A DNA stretch of 64,000 nucleotides from Roseivivax jejudonensis (GTDB lineage: Bacteria; Pseudomonadota; Alphaproteobacteria; Rhodobacterales; Rhodobacteraceae): NCBI RefSeq assembly GCF_900172265.1, contig NZ_FWFK01000002.1, positions 62,001 through 126,000 of the forward strand, read 5' to 3'. The notes beneath the pieces are model-generated. The model searched no databases. It saw only the letters and a list, made by a program, of their open reading frames with translations, and had not been told where the DNA came from. Each line of letters starts with the position of its first letter. The first letter of the stretch is position 1. The position numbers and the translations under genes are program-made. Below are positions 48,462-58,310 of this stretch, one piece after another.

Positions 48462-50216
48462 ATGACCAAGGCGATGACCGGAGCGAAGATGGTGGTGCAG
48501 GCCCTGAGGGATCAGGGCGTGGAGGTGGTGTTCGGCTACCCCGGCGGCGCCGTGCTTCCGATCTACGACGAGATTTTCCAGCAGAACGACATCCGCCACA
48601 TTCTCGTTCGGCATGAACAGGGCGCGGTGCACGCGGCCGAGGGCTATGCCCGCGCGACCGGCAAGCCCGGCGTCGTGCTGGTGACGAGCGGCCCGGGGGC
48701 CACGAACGCGGTGACGGGCATCACCGACGCGCTGATGGACTCGATCCCGCTGATCGTCCTGACGGGCCAGGTTCCGACCTTCATGATCGGCTCGGACGGC
48801 TTCCAGGAGGCGGACACCGTCGGCATCACCCGCCCCTGCACCAAGCATAACTGGCTGGTGAAGGACACGCATTCGCTGTCGGCGACGATCCACGAGGCGT
48901 TCCACGTCGCCACGAACGGCCGGCCGGGCCCGGTGCTCGTCGACATTCCTAAGGACGTGCAATTCGCCAGCGCCGAGTACCAGCCCAAGGCCCGCGCCAA
49001 GACCGACCGCTACCAGCCGAAGGTCAAGGGCGACATGGACATGATCACCGGGTTGGTCGAGGCGATCGAGACCGCCGAGCGGCCGGTCTTCTACACCGGT
49101 GGCGGCGTCATCAATTCCGGCCCGGCGGCGAGCCAGTTGCTGCGCGAACTGGTCGAGGCGACGGGGATCCCGATCACGTCGACATTGATGGGGCTCGGCG
49201 CCTATCCCGCATCCGGGCGCAACTGGCTCGGCATGCTCGGCATGCACGGTCTCTACGAGGCCAACCTCGCGATGCATGGCTGCGATCTGATGATCAACGT
49301 CGGCGCGCGCTTCGACGACCGGATCACGGGCCGGCTCGATGCGTTCAGCCCGCGCTCGCGCAAGGCGCATATCGATGTGGATCCGTCTTCGATCAACAAG
49401 GTCGTGCAGACCGAGTTTCCGATCATCGGCGATGTCGCCCACGTTCTCGAGGACGTGCTGAAGGTCTGGAAGGCGCGCGGGCGCAAGGTGAACCGCGACG
49501 CGATCCAGCGCTGGTGGGCCCAGATCGAGGATTGGAAAAAGACCGACTGCCTGTCGTTCAAGCCGTCGCCCAAGACGATCAAGCCGCAACACGCGCTGGC
49601 CCGGCTGGAGGCGCTGACGAAGGGACGCGATCGCTACATCTGCACCGAGGTCGGCCAGCACCAGATGTGGGCGGCGCAGTATCTCGGCTTCGAGGATCCG
49701 AACCGCTGGATGACCTCGGGTGGGCTCGGCACGATGGGCTACGGCTTCCCGGCGTCGATCGGCGTGCAGATCGCGCATCCCGACGCGCTGGTCATCAACG
49801 TCGCGGGCGAGGCGTCGTGGCTGATGAACATGCAGGAGATGGGCACCGCGGTGCAGTACCGCCTGCCGGTCAAGCAGTTCATCATGAACAACGAGCGGCT
49901 GGGCATGGTGCGCCAGTGGCAGGAGCTGCTGCACGGCGAACGCTATTCGCATTCGTGGTCCGAGGCGCTGCCCGACTTCGTGAAACTCGCCGAGGCATTC
50001 GGGGCGAAGGGCATCCAATGCTCCGATCCCGCCGACCTGGATGACGCCATTGAGGAGATGCTGGCCTATGACGGGCCGGTGATCTTCGACTGCCTCGTCG
50101 AGAAGCACGAGAACTGCTTCCCGATGATCCCCTCGGGCGAGCCGCACAACAAGATGCTGCTGGGCGAAGCGTCGACGCAGGACGCGATCAAGGAAGGCGG
50201 CGCGGTGCTGGTGTAA
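48462..50216 (+). CDS. ilvB: Acetolactate synthase large subunit
   Basis: This is a ThDP-dependent enzyme that condenses pyruvate with pyruvate or 2-ketobutyrate in valine, leucine and isoleucine synthesis. The 584-residue protein has VVFGYPGGAVLPIYDEI with the catalytic Glu in VRHEQGAVHAAEGYAR, SGPGATNAVTGI, and the ThDP-binding segment around VINVAGEASWLMNMQEM with MNNERLGMVRQWQ. The ATG at 48462 has GGAG upstream. The GDGS-type ThDP motif reads AGEAS here, as in some family members. Confidence 0.96.
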   Translation: MTKAMTGAKMVVQALRDQGVEVVFGYPGGAVLPIYDEIFQQNDIRHILVRHEQGAVHAAEGYARATGKPGVVLVTSGPGATNAVTGITDALMDSIPLIVLTGQVPTFMIGSDGFQEADTVGITRPCTKHNWLVKDTHSLSATIHEAFHVATNGRPGPVLVDIPKDVQFASAEYQPKARAKTDRYQPKVKGDMDMITGLVEAIETAERPVFYTGGGVINSGPAASQLLRELVEATGIPITSTLMGLGAYPASGRNWLGMLGMHGLYEANLAMHGCDLMINVGARFDDRITGRLDAFSPRSRKAHIDVDPSSINKVVQTEFPIIGDVAHVLEDVLKVWKARGRKVNRDAIQRWWAQIEDWKKTDCLSFKPSPKTIKPQHALARLEALTKGRDRYICTEVGQHQMWAAQYLGFEDPNRWMTSGGLGTMGYGFPASIGVQIAHPDALVINVAGEASWLMNMQEMGTAVQYRLPVKQFIMNNERLGMVRQWQELLHGERYSHSWSEALPDFVKLAEAFGAKGIQCSDPADLDDAIEEMLAYDGPVIFDCLVEKHENCFPMIPSGEPHNKMLLGEASTQDAIKEGGAVLV

Positions 50217-50321
50217 CGGCGCCGCGCGACCCCGGGGGACGTCCCCGGATCGCGCACTGGAACGACACCGGGCGCCGGCCCGAACCGGGCCGGCAAGCCG
50301 CCCGAGCACGAGGATAGGGAC

Positions 50322-50888
50322 ATGACCGCACTCAATATCAAGAAGGGCTCGACCAAGCACTCGGCCTACAACCTCCGGCCCAGCTTCTCGGAAGAGATCG
50401 AGACGCACACGCTGGCCGTGCTGGTCGACAACGAGGCGGGCGTCCTGGCCCGGGTGATCGGGCTCTTCTCGGGGCGCGGCTACAACATCGAAAGCCTGAC
50501 GGTGGCCGAGGTCGATCACGAGGGGCACCGCTCGCGCATCACCATCGTCACCACCGGCACGCCGCAGGTGATCGAGCAGATCAAGGCGCAGCTCGGCCGG
50601 ATGGTGCCCGTGCACGACGTGCACGACCTGACCGTCGAGGGCCGCTCGGTCGAACGGGAACTGGCGCTGCTGAAGGTCGAGGGAACCGGCGACAAACGGG
50701 TGGAGGCGCTTCGGCTGGCAGACATTTTCCGGGCGCAGGCGGTGGACTCGACGCTGACAAGCTTCGTGTTCCAGATCACCGGAACGCCGGAGAAAGTGGA
50801 TGCCTTTGCCGACCTGATGCGTCCGCTCGGGCTCGTCGAGGTGGCGCGTACGGGTGTCGCTGCACTCTCGCGTAGCGTGCAGAAGTAA
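50322..50888 (+). CDS. ilvN: Acetolactate synthase small (regulatory) subunit
   Basis: The 188-residue ACT-domain protein binds IlvB and mediates valine feedback inhibition. Landmarks are HTLAVLVDNEAGVLARVIGLFSGRGYNIESL near the N-terminus (residues 29-59), RELALLKVEG and the second ACT-like half ending TGVAALSRSVQK. It is 105 bases after ilvB, a gap with a GC hairpin around CCGGGGGACGTCCCCGG. GAGGATAGGGA precedes the start. Confidence 0.96.
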   Translation: MTALNIKKGSTKHSAYNLRPSFSEEIETHTLAVLVDNEAGVLARVIGLFSGRGYNIESLTVAEVDHEGHRSRITIVTTGTPQVIEQIKAQLGRMVPVHDVHDLTVEGRSVERELALLKVEGTGDKRVEALRLADIFRAQAVDSTLTSFVFQITGTPEKVDAFADLMRPLGLVEVARTGVAALSRSVQK

Positions 50889-51196
50889 ATCGGCATCAAC
50901 CATACACCAATTTCCGCGTGAATTCAGCGTGATTCGAGTGAGCGCTATCAAGCACTCACTTCATGCCGCGACTGTTCCCCTGAGCGGCGAGACCGGGAAT
51001 TGGTGACTCAACGCCCGTTTTAATTTTGTGTCTGCGATCATGCGGTTGGCTGGCGCCGATCGCGACGCGCATGTCGACCTGCTTGCAATTGCGCTTCGTC
51101 CTGACGCTACCATCGTCATGGCCGGCGCGGTGTGCCGGTTCGTCATCCCCCGATGGCGGCGGCACGAACCCGAGTTCAGCGAGGCAAGCGCACCGA
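50889..51196. other. Intergenic region between ilvN and the XRE regulator gene
   Basis: I see no gene here. The first 140 bases are AT-richer than average and hold a 6-bp inverted repeat AGTGAG / CTCACT (50937-50942 and 50955-50960), too weak to call a terminator. The region should contain the regulator's promoter. Confidence 0.4.
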
Positions 51197-51952
51197 ATGG
51201 AGACCCTTCCCGATCCGACACCGGCAGAGTTGCGGCACAGGCTCGGCGAGAACCTCAGGGTGCTCTCTCGCAGCGCGCCGTCCATATCCGCACTCTGCCG
51301 CGAGCTCGGGATCAACCGGACGCAATTCAATCGCTACCGCGCCGGAGAGAGCTTTCCCCGGCCGGACGTGCTGTGGCGGATCTGCCGTCATTTCCGGGTC
51401 GATGCCCGGATCCTGCTCGAGCCGGTGGCCGATGTGATTTCCTCATCGGCGGTGCCATTCTGCCATTCGGAGCTTTCGGGCTTTTTCTCCGCCGCCGCCC
51501 CGGGGCTGTCGGAGGCGGATATGCCGAGCGGATTCTATCGCTCCACCCACCGGGACGCCGCGCTCGAGGACCGGTATCGCAGCGGCCTCGTGCTGATCTA
51601 TCGCCGAGACGGGCACGTCTTCGTTCGCGGCTTCACGCCCCGAACCGATGCCGTGCGCGCGTCGCGCGACCGCGAATTCCGTGGCCTGGTCCTCCACGAG
51701 AGCGGCGGCGCGTTTGCGATCACGTCGCGGCGCGACGGAAACGACGTGACCTACATGCGCCTGCGCCGGTTCACCGACGACCCTGACCTGTGGTTCGGAG
51801 AGGCACTCGGTCCGCCGCACTCCGATCCGAGCCGGCTGCAGATCGTCTACGAGTTCCTCGGAAGCGCACGGCACGAGATCTTCGCGACCGCGCGAACGGG
51901 CGGCATCGTGATGTCGGACGCCCTGCCCGACCGGCTGCGCGGCCGCCTCTGA
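51197..51952 (+). CDS. XRE-type helix-turn-helix transcriptional regulator
   Basis: The 251-residue protein has an N-terminal HTH (about 10-65; LRVLSRSAPSISALCRELGINRTQFNRYRAGES spans positions 20-52) and a C-terminal domain of about 180 residues with YRSGLVLIYRRDGHVFVRGF that I do not recognise. It may sense a ligand. The ATG at 51197 has GAGG upstream; the longer open frame upstream lacks homology-like sequence. It converges on prfB. Confidence 0.75.
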   Translation: METLPDPTPAELRHRLGENLRVLSRSAPSISALCRELGINRTQFNRYRAGESFPRPDVLWRICRHFRVDARILLEPVADVISSSAVPFCHSELSGFFSAAAPGLSEADMPSGFYRSTHRDAALEDRYRSGLVLIYRRDGHVFVRGFTPRTDAVRASRDREFRGLVLHESGGAFAITSRRDGNDVTYMRLRRFTDDPDLWFGEALGPPHSDPSRLQIVYEFLGSARHEIFATARTGGIVMSDALPDRLRGRL

Positions 51953-51968
51953 CCGACGGCTGGCGCCG

Positions 51969-53090
51969 TCAGTCCTCGCGCGCGTCCGCGCGCGCCTTGC
52001 CCGAAACCTTGAGCGCGAGCGTCGCGGCCATGAACGGATCGAGCGCGCCGTCGAGAACCCCCGAGGTGTCGGACGTCTCCACGCTGGTGCGGAGATCCTT
52101 CACCATCTGGTACGGCTGGAGCACGTAGGAGCGGATCTGGTTGCCCCATCCCGCTTCGCCCTTGGCCTCGTGCTGGGCATTGATCTCTGCGTGCCGCCGG
52201 TCCAGCTCCATCTGGTAGAGCCTTGATTTCAGGGCCTTCATCGCGATGTCGCGGTTCTGGTGCTGCGATTTCTCGGAGCTCGTGACCACGATCCCGGTCG
52301 GGTGGTGGGTGATCCGTACGGCCGAGTCGGTGGTGTTCACGTGCTGCCCGCCGGCGCCGGACGATCGGAAGGTATCGACGCGGATATCGGCCGGGTTCAC
52401 CTCGATCTCGATGTTGTCGTCGACCACCGGGTAGACCCAGACGCTCGCGAACGACGTCTCGCGAGTGCCCTTGCCAAAGGGCGAGATCCGGACGAGCCGG
52501 TGGACGCCTGACTCCGTCTTGAGCCAGCCATAGGCGTTCGGCCCCGAGATCTTGTAGGCGCAGGACTTGATGCCTGCCTCCGATCCCGGTTCCTCCGATT
52601 GCAGCTCGACATCGTATCCCTTGGACTCGGCCCAGCGGACATACATCCGCTGCAGCATCTGCGCCCAGTCGCAGGCCTCGGTGCCGCCGGCCCCGGCATT
52701 GATCTCGAGGAAGGTGTCGTTGCCGTCGGCCTCGCCGTCGAGCAGCGCCTCGAGTTCCTTGGTCGCGGCCGTCTCGGCCAGCGACTTCAGCGCACCCTCC
52801 GCCTCGGAGACGATCTCCTCGTCGCCCTCGGCCTCGCCCATTTCGATCAGCTCTTTCTGGTCCGCGAGGTCCTGCTTGATCGATCGATAGGTTTCCATTT
52901 GGTCGACCAGCATCTGACGATCGCGCATGAGTTTCTGCGCTGCCGCGGGATCGTTCCAGAGGTCCGGATCCTCGACGCGGGCGTTGAACTCTTCCAGCCG
53001 GTGCTCGGCGGTTTCCCAGTCGAGCCTCTGGCCCAGGAGGTCCAGCGACTTCTCGATCCGCGCGACTGTGTTTTCGGCCTCGGCCCGCAT
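51969..53090 (-). CDS. prfB: Peptide chain release factor 2
   Basis: This recognises UGA and UAA stop codons. The 373-residue protein has the GGQ motif in FRSSGAGGQHVNTTDSAVRI, the SPF codon-recognition tripeptide in RISPFGKGTRETSFASV, and EINAGAGGTEACDW. The N-terminal coding sequence runs through LGQRLDWETAEHRLEEFN in a single frame, so the programmed +1 frameshift at codon ~26 seen in E. coli and many bacteria is absent. Confidence 0.96.
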   Translation of the reverse strand: MRAEAENTVARIEKSLDLLGQRLDWETAEHRLEEFNARVEDPDLWNDPAAAQKLMRDRQMLVDQMETYRSIKQDLADQKELIEMGEAEGDEEIVSEAEGALKSLAETAATKELEALLDGEADGNDTFLEINAGAGGTEACDWAQMLQRMYVRWAESKGYDVELQSEEPGSEAGIKSCAYKISGPNAYGWLKTESGVHRLVRISPFGKGTRETSFASVWVYPVVDDNIEIEVNPADIRVDTFRSSGAGGQHVNTTDSAVRITHHPTGIVVTSSEKSQHQNRDIAMKALKSRLYQMELDRRHAEINAQHEAKGEAGWGNQIRSYVLQPYQMVKDLRTSVETSDTSGVLDGALDPFMAATLALKVSGKARADARED

Positions 53091-53216
53091 GGTGTTTCCC
53101 GCTCGTTCGTAGGATTGGCGCGCGTGATAGCGCAGGCCGCGTCGGCCCTCAAGTCGGACAACCGTCGCAGCCGCGCCGCCCAGCCGGACGGCGCGCCCCG
53201 GCGGTTGGCGAGAGGC

Positions 53217-55769
53217 TCAGTAGAGACCGCCCGAGGACATGGTGCCGAAGCTCGCCTTCGGACCGACCACCGCCTTGCGTCCAGTCGAGGTCGTGACCTG
53301 CTTGGTGCGGCCGTCCGGCTGGATGATGTCGAAGCCCGAGCCCATGGCCCAGCCGCCGTCCATCTGGATGCCGAAGATCGGCTCCTCGCCTGCGCGGAAG
53401 CATTCCGAGACGACGTTCGATCCCGATGCACCGCCGCCGAGGCGGGCCCCGGAGAAGCGATCGATATTGATGAACTGGCAGGCCTCCGGCACGCGGAACT
53501 CGCCGCCGCCGTATTTCGCCACGGCCTTCTGCATGAAGGACTGGAAGACCGGGCCACACATCGACGCGCCGTACGCGCCCTGACCAAGCGTCCGCGGCTG
53601 GTCATAGCCGATGTAGCAGCCGGCCACGATGTTCGAGGTGAAGCCGATGAACCAGACGTCCTTTGCGTCGTTGGTCGTGCCCGTCTTGCCCGCGGTCGGC
53701 ACGCCCAGGTCGACGGCGCCGGCGGCGGTGCCGCGCTCGACCACGCCGCGCATCATGGAGGTCAGCTGATAAGCCGTGACCGGGTCCATGATCCGCTCGC
53801 GGTTCGACACGATCCGCGGCCCGGCGCCCGGGGTGACGTTGCGATCGGCGCAATCGACGCAGTCGCGCTTGTCGTGACGGTACACGGTGTTGCCATAGCG
53901 GTCCTGGATCCGATCCACGAGCGTCGGTTCCACGCGCTCTCCGCCGTTAGCGAACATCGCGTAGGCAGCGACCATCTTGTAGACGGTCGATTCCTCGGAT
54001 CCGAGCGCGTTGGCGAGGTGCAGGCCCATGTCGTCGTAGACGCCGAAGCGTTCGGCGTAGCGCGCGACGGTGGACATGCCGATTTCCTGCGCGAGGCGGA
54101 TCGTCATCAGGTTGCGCGACCGCTCGATCCCGGTGCGCAGCGGGGTCGGCCCGTAATACTGGTTCGACGCGTTCTTGGGCCGCCAGACGCCCTGTGGCGT
54201 GTTGATCTCGATCGGGGCGTCCACGACGATCGTCGCCGGCGAATAGCCGGAATCGAGCGCCGCGGCGTAGACGAACGGTTTGAAGGACGAGCCCGGCTGC
54301 CGCTTGGCCTGCGTGGCACGGTTGAACACGGAGTGCTGGTAGGAGAAACCGCCCTGCATCGCCAGAACGCGGCCGGTGTTCACGTCCATCGCCATGAACG
54401 CTCCCTCGACCACGGGCACCTGCCGCAGCGTCCAGCGGATGAAGCTGCCGTCGCTGTCGGACGTCATCTTGCGCACCATCACGACGTCACCGACGGACAG
54501 AAGATCGCCGGCCACCTGCGCGCGGCTTTCAAGCCGCTCGGTCTCCCGGTTCCATTTGCGGGCCCAGGTCACATCGGCCGCCGGGATCCAGTGGCCGTCG
54601 GCATCCTCCTCGACGCCCTCGATACCGATGCGCGCGTCGCTCTGCCCGACCTCGAGCACCACGGCCGGATGCCACGGGTTCTCGAGATCGATGTCGCGGG
54701 GCGCGTTGGTGTCCGACAGCGCCGCGCGCCAGTCGGCCTCGGTCCCCAGCCGGTCGGCCGCGATCGTCTCTCCGGTGCCGCGCCAGACCCCGCGCGAGCG
54801 GTCGTAATCCTCGAGCGCCTCGCGCAGCGCGCGCTCGGCCTCGGTCTGCATCTCGGGATCGAGCGTGGCGCGCACGGAGAAGCCGCCTGAGAAGAACTCG
54901 CCTTCTCCGAAATCCTCGGACAGCTGGCGGCGGATCTCGTCGGTGAAATAGCCGCGCGGCGGCAGGCTCGCCTGGAAGGGTTCGAAATCGCCGCCCTGCA
55001 CCGTGCGCAAGGGCTCGTCGAGCGCCGTCTGATAGGCGGCTTCGGTGATGTAGCCGTTCTCGAACATCTCGCGCAGGACGAAGTCGCGGCGGGCCATGAC
55101 GCGGTCGTGGTTCCGCACCGGATGGTAATTCGACGGCGCCTTCGGCAGCGACGCGAGGAAGGCGGCCTCATGCACCTCGATCTGGCTCAACGTCTTGTTG
55201 AAATACGTCTGGGCGGCGGCGGTCACGCCGTAGGAGTTCTGCCCCAGGAAGATCTCGTTGAGGTAGAGCTCGAGGATCTTGTCCTTCGACAGCGTTTCCT
55301 CGAGCCGGGTGGCGAGAATGATCTCCTTGATCTTGCGTTCCGCGCGCCGGTCGCCGCCAAGCAGGAAGTTCTTCATCACCTGCTGGGTGATCGTGGAAGC
55401 GCCGCGCACATCCTGCCCGCGCGAGCGCACCGCGTCGACAGCCGCGGCGACGATGCCGCGCGCGTCGTATCCCTGGTGCTGGTAGAAGTTCTTGTCCTCG
55501 GCCGAGATGAACGCCTGTTTCACGAGATCGGGTATTTCGCGCGCCGGCGTGAACAGCCGGCGTTCCTGCGCGAATTCGTCGATGATCTTCCCCTCGACCG
55601 AATAGATGCGCGAGATCGTGGGCGGAGTGTACTGCGCGAGGCTTTCGTGGCTCGGCAGGTCCTGGCCGTAGATCCAGAACACCGCGCCGATCGACAACGC
55701 GACCATGCCCACGCCAAGCGTGACCATCGAGAAGATGGCGCCGAAAAAGGACATCACGAAGCGCAACAT
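53217..55769 (-). CDS. Penicillin-binding protein 1A, bifunctional
   Basis: This is a class A PBP that polymerises and cross-links peptidoglycan. The 850-residue protein has a membrane anchor (about 5-33), a GT51 domain with AFISAEDKNFYQHQGYDARG and GASTITQQVMKNFLLG (residues about 85-140), and a transpeptidase domain with SSFKP (SxxK) , SRN and KTGTTND motifs, as well as an OB-like insert. The ATG at 55769 has GGGAG eight bases upstream; a GTG at 55784 is the alternative. It is 108 bases after the amidase gene on the same strand. Confidence 0.95.
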   Translation of the reverse strand: MLRFVMSFFGAIFSMVTLGVGMVALSIGAVFWIYGQDLPSHESLAQYTPPTISRIYSVEGKIIDEFAQERRLFTPAREIPDLVKQAFISAEDKNFYQHQGYDARGIVAAAVDAVRSRGQDVRGASTITQQVMKNFLLGGDRRAERKIKEIILATRLEETLSKDKILELYLNEIFLGQNSYGVTAAAQTYFNKTLSQIEVHEAAFLASLPKAPSNYHPVRNHDRVMARRDFVLREMFENGYITEAAYQTALDEPLRTVQGGDFEPFQASLPPRGYFTDEIRRQLSEDFGEGEFFSGGFSVRATLDPEMQTEAERALREALEDYDRSRGVWRGTGETIAADRLGTEADWRAALSDTNAPRDIDLENPWHPAVVLEVGQSDARIGIEGVEEDADGHWIPAADVTWARKWNRETERLESRAQVAGDLLSVGDVVMVRKMTSDSDGSFIRWTLRQVPVVEGAFMAMDVNTGRVLAMQGGFSYQHSVFNRATQAKRQPGSSFKPFVYAAALDSGYSPATIVVDAPIEINTPQGVWRPKNASNQYYGPTPLRTGIERSRNLMTIRLAQEIGMSTVARYAERFGVYDDMGLHLANALGSEESTVYKMVAAYAMFANGGERVEPTLVDRIQDRYGNTVYRHDKRDCVDCADRNVTPGAGPRIVSNRERIMDPVTAYQLTSMMRGVVERGTAAGAVDLGVPTAGKTGTTNDAKDVWFIGFTSNIVAGCYIGYDQPRTLGQGAYGASMCGPVFQSFMQKAVAKYGGGEFRVPEACQFINIDRFSGARLGGGASGSNVVSECFRAGEEPIFGIQMDGGWAMGSGFDIIQPDGRTKQVTTSTGRKAVVGPKASFGTMSSGGLY

Positions 55770-55876
55770 GGCACAGGCTCCCACGAAACAAGTGAAGGCG
55801 CGATAAACGCTTCACCGCCGCCAGTCAAAACACGTTCTCGTCCGCGCAACGCGCGGGGGCGGTGGTCCGCCGCTCG

Positions 55877-57100
55877 TCAGCGCAACCGCAGACCCGACCG
55901 CGCCTCGTCCGATTCCGCCCAGGCGGCGAGCCCGTCGCGTATGCCCTCTGCCATCCGGCGCCGCCATTCGGGATCCTGCATGTTGCGAAGCTCCTCGTCG
56001 GTGGACAGGAACCCCAGTTCAAGAAGAACGGACGGGATGTCCGCGGCCTTCAGGACCGAAAAGCCAGCCTCGCGCATCGGACGCTTGTGAACGGCGCCTC
56101 CACCTTCGTCAATTCCCGCGACCAGTGCCTCGGCCAGGGCGCGACTGCGCGGGCCGGTGTCGAGCCGGGCGAGATCCATCAGGACATCGGCCACGCGATC
56201 GTCGGCACCGGACAGGTCCAGCCCGGCCAGAAGCTCGCCACGCTCGTGCCGCTCGACCAGCGCGCGGCTGGCGCTGTCCTCGGCGTCGTCGGCCAGCGTG
56301 TAGACGCTGGCGCCGCGCGCGACGCCTTCCTCGATCGCGTCGGCGTGGAGCGAGACGAACACCTCGGCCCCGGCGCGGTGGGCGGCGGCGACGCGTGCCT
56401 CGAGCGACATGAAGATGTCACCCTTGCGGGTCAGTTCGACCTCGAACTGCCCGGCACGCATGAGGATTTCTTCCAATTCGCGCGCGAAGAGCAGCATCAG
56501 GTCGGCCTCTGTCGCGCCACCATGCTCGGCCCCCGGGTCGATTCCACCGTGGCCCGGATCGAGCATGACCCGCAGCATCCCGTCCTTGGGCGGGGAAGCC
56601 GTCACGCGCGCGGGCTCGGGCAGGTCGAAGCGGCGATCGCGCGGCGCGCCCGCGGAGGCCGCGAACGTCTTGGCATCGGTCTCCGAGAGCACGATCCTGA
56701 GCACCGCGGCGCCGCTGTCGCGCGCGATTTCGAGCCCGGCCTCGCGCACCTCCATCGGGCTCGCGAGATCAGCGACGAGGCGCGACCAGCCGGCACGGAA
56801 AGCCCCGATCCGGAGCGACTGCACCTGTTCACCGCTCAGAAGCGATGCCGGGTCGGTGGCGCCCCAGTCGACCTCTCGGAAATCGATCACCAGCCGGCGC
56901 GGGTCGTCGAGCGTGAAGAGCCGCCAAGGCACGCCCTGGCTGAGAGACAGCCGGATCTCCGCGCCCTGCCCCAGCCGGCCGTCGCGCACGTGGCTGTTTT
57001 CCGGATCGATCCGCGCAAGCGCGCCCAGATCCTGCGCCTGCGCGCCGGACATGCCGATGCCCGCGCAAATCAGCGCCGCCGCCGCCAGTATTCGTCTCAT
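55877..57100 (-). CDS. N-acetylmuramoyl-L-alanine amidase with AMIN domain
   Basis: This periplasmic amidase cleaves septal peptidoglycan. The 407-residue protein has a signal peptide (MRRILAAAALICAGIGMSGA), an AMIN domain (about 40-145), and an Amidase_3 catalytic domain with the zinc-site VMLDPGHGGIDPGA, FVSLHADAIEEG and ILVLLELGF-type end (IPSVLLELGFLST). The start at 57100 gives the best signal peptide; the frame runs further upstream. It pairs with the downstream PBP1A. Confidence 0.93.
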   Translation of the reverse strand: MRRILAAAALICAGIGMSGAQAQDLGALARIDPENSHVRDGRLGQGAEIRLSLSQGVPWRLFTLDDPRRLVIDFREVDWGATDPASLLSGEQVQSLRIGAFRAGWSRLVADLASPMEVREAGLEIARDSGAAVLRIVLSETDAKTFAASAGAPRDRRFDLPEPARVTASPPKDGMLRVMLDPGHGGIDPGAEHGGATEADLMLLFARELEEILMRAGQFEVELTRKGDIFMSLEARVAAAHRAGAEVFVSLHADAIEEGVARGASVYTLADDAEDSASRALVERHERGELLAGLDLSGADDRVADVLMDLARLDTGPRSRALAEALVAGIDEGGGAVHKRPMREAGFSVLKAADIPSVLLELGFLSTDEELRNMQDPEWRRRMAEGIRDGLAAWAESDEARSGLRLR

Positions 57101-57156
57101 CGCCCTGCCCGAGCCTCGTGCCGTTTTGCGCATCCTACAGCGGATCGCGCCGGCTT

Positions 57157-57285
57157 TCACCCCTCGGAGGGTGTCTGCTGCTGCGTCTCGGTGTCCACGT
57201 GGGGAACGACCGTGGCCGGTGCCGCCGCCCACATTGCCGTCGCCAGCGCCGCGACCAGCGCGACAACCGTCATCATGCTTCCCAT
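57157..57285 (-). CDS. Possible 42-residue small membrane or secreted protein
   Basis: The frame encodes MGSMMTVVALVAALATAMWA followed by a short polar tail rich in Thr and Gln. An AGGAG lies eight bases before the ATG and the first half is a plain hydrophobic segment. It lies 56 bases upstream of the amidase gene on the same strand. It is too short to recognise; chance open frames of this length are common in this genome. Confidence 0.4.
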   Translation of the reverse strand: MGSMMTVVALVAALATAMWAAAPATVVPHVDTETQQQTPSEG

Positions 57286-57557
57286 AATCTCTGCTCCTGC
57301 CTCGTGCCGCGCCTTGATCCGCGCTGTGTCACCGACAAAGCCTAGCACGACTCCGGCGGCGCGATCATCGTCACGTTCGCGGCATCGGCGGGCTTTCGCG
57401 CGTTGCCCGGCCGCAGGGCGCGCCGCTTCACAAAGCGGCGACCGCGGCCCCGCGCGGACGGCCTTCGGGTTGAGCTTTCGGGGCGTCGCCGCCTATGCTC
57501 GCGCGCGACGCCGCGCTGCGGCCGGACCCGTTTTCCACCCCCCGAGAGGAGTGATCC

Positions 57558-58310
57558 ATGACCCCGATCCGCACCGCCGCCGCGGCGCTCGCGCTTGCCA
57601 CCGCCACGCCGGCGGTCGCGTTCGACATCACCGACATGACCGACTCCGAGCGCGAAGCCTTCCGCACAGAGGTCCGGGAGTTCCTGATGGAGAACCCGCA
57701 GGTCATCCTCGAAGCGGTCGACGCGCTCGAGGCGCAGCAGGCGGCGGAACAGGCCGAAGCCGATTCCGAGCTGATCGCCGCCAACGCCGAGGCCATTTTC
57801 GACGACGGGTATTCCTGGGTGGGCGGCAATCCCGACGGCGACATCACAGTCGTCGAGTTCATGGACTACCGCTGCGGCTACTGCCGCCGCGCCAAGGAAG
57901 AGGTCGAGCAGCTGGTCGAGAGTGACGGCAACATCCGCCTGGTTCTCAAGGAATTCCCGATCCTCGGCGAAGCGTCTCTGCTGTCGTCGCGTTTTGCCGT
58001 CGCGACGCAGAACGTGGCCGGCGACGACGCCTACAAGTCGGTGCACGATGCACTGATGGCGATGTCGAACGAGCCGAACGAGACCGCGCTGGAACGGCTC
58101 GCCAACACGCTCGGTCTCGATGCCGACGCGATCTTCGCCGAGATGGAGAGCGATGCGGTGACCGAGGAGCTGCAATCGGTGCGCGCGCTGGCGCAAGAGC
58201 TGCAGATCAACGGCACGCCGACCTTCGTGATGGGCGAAGAGCTGGTGCGTGGTTACGTGACGCTCGACCAGATGCGCCAGATCGTCGCCGACGCGCGCGA
58301 GGCCGGATGA
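57558..58310 (+). CDS. DsbA family thiol oxidoreductase, secreted
   Basis: The 250-residue protein has a signal peptide (residues 1-21, ending AVAFD), a helical lead, and a DsbA-like thioredoxin fold. The redox motif is C106-GY-C109 in EFMDYRCGYCRRAKEEVEQL and the cis-Pro is in NGTPTFVMGEELVRG. It most resembles the BdbD/Com1-like group that introduces or isomerises disulfides in the periplasm. GAGAGGAG precedes the ATG. Its stop overlaps the next gene (ATGA). Confidence 0.9.
   Translation: MTPIRTAAAALALATATPAVAFDITDMTDSEREAFRTEVREFLMENPQVILEAVDALEAQQAAEQAEADSELIAANAEAIFDDGYSWVGGNPDGDITVVEFMDYRCGYCRRAKEEVEQLVESDGNIRLVLKEFPILGEASLLSSRFAVATQNVAGDDAYKSVHDALMAMSNEPNETALERLANTLGLDADAIFAEMESDAVTEELQSVRALAQELQINGTPTFVMGEELVRGYVTLDQMRQIVADAREAG

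Noticed and set aside
48330-50951. 873-codon minus-strand frame opposite ilvBN
   Set aside because: A shadow of ilvB and ilvN, which have all catalytic motifs on the plus strand.
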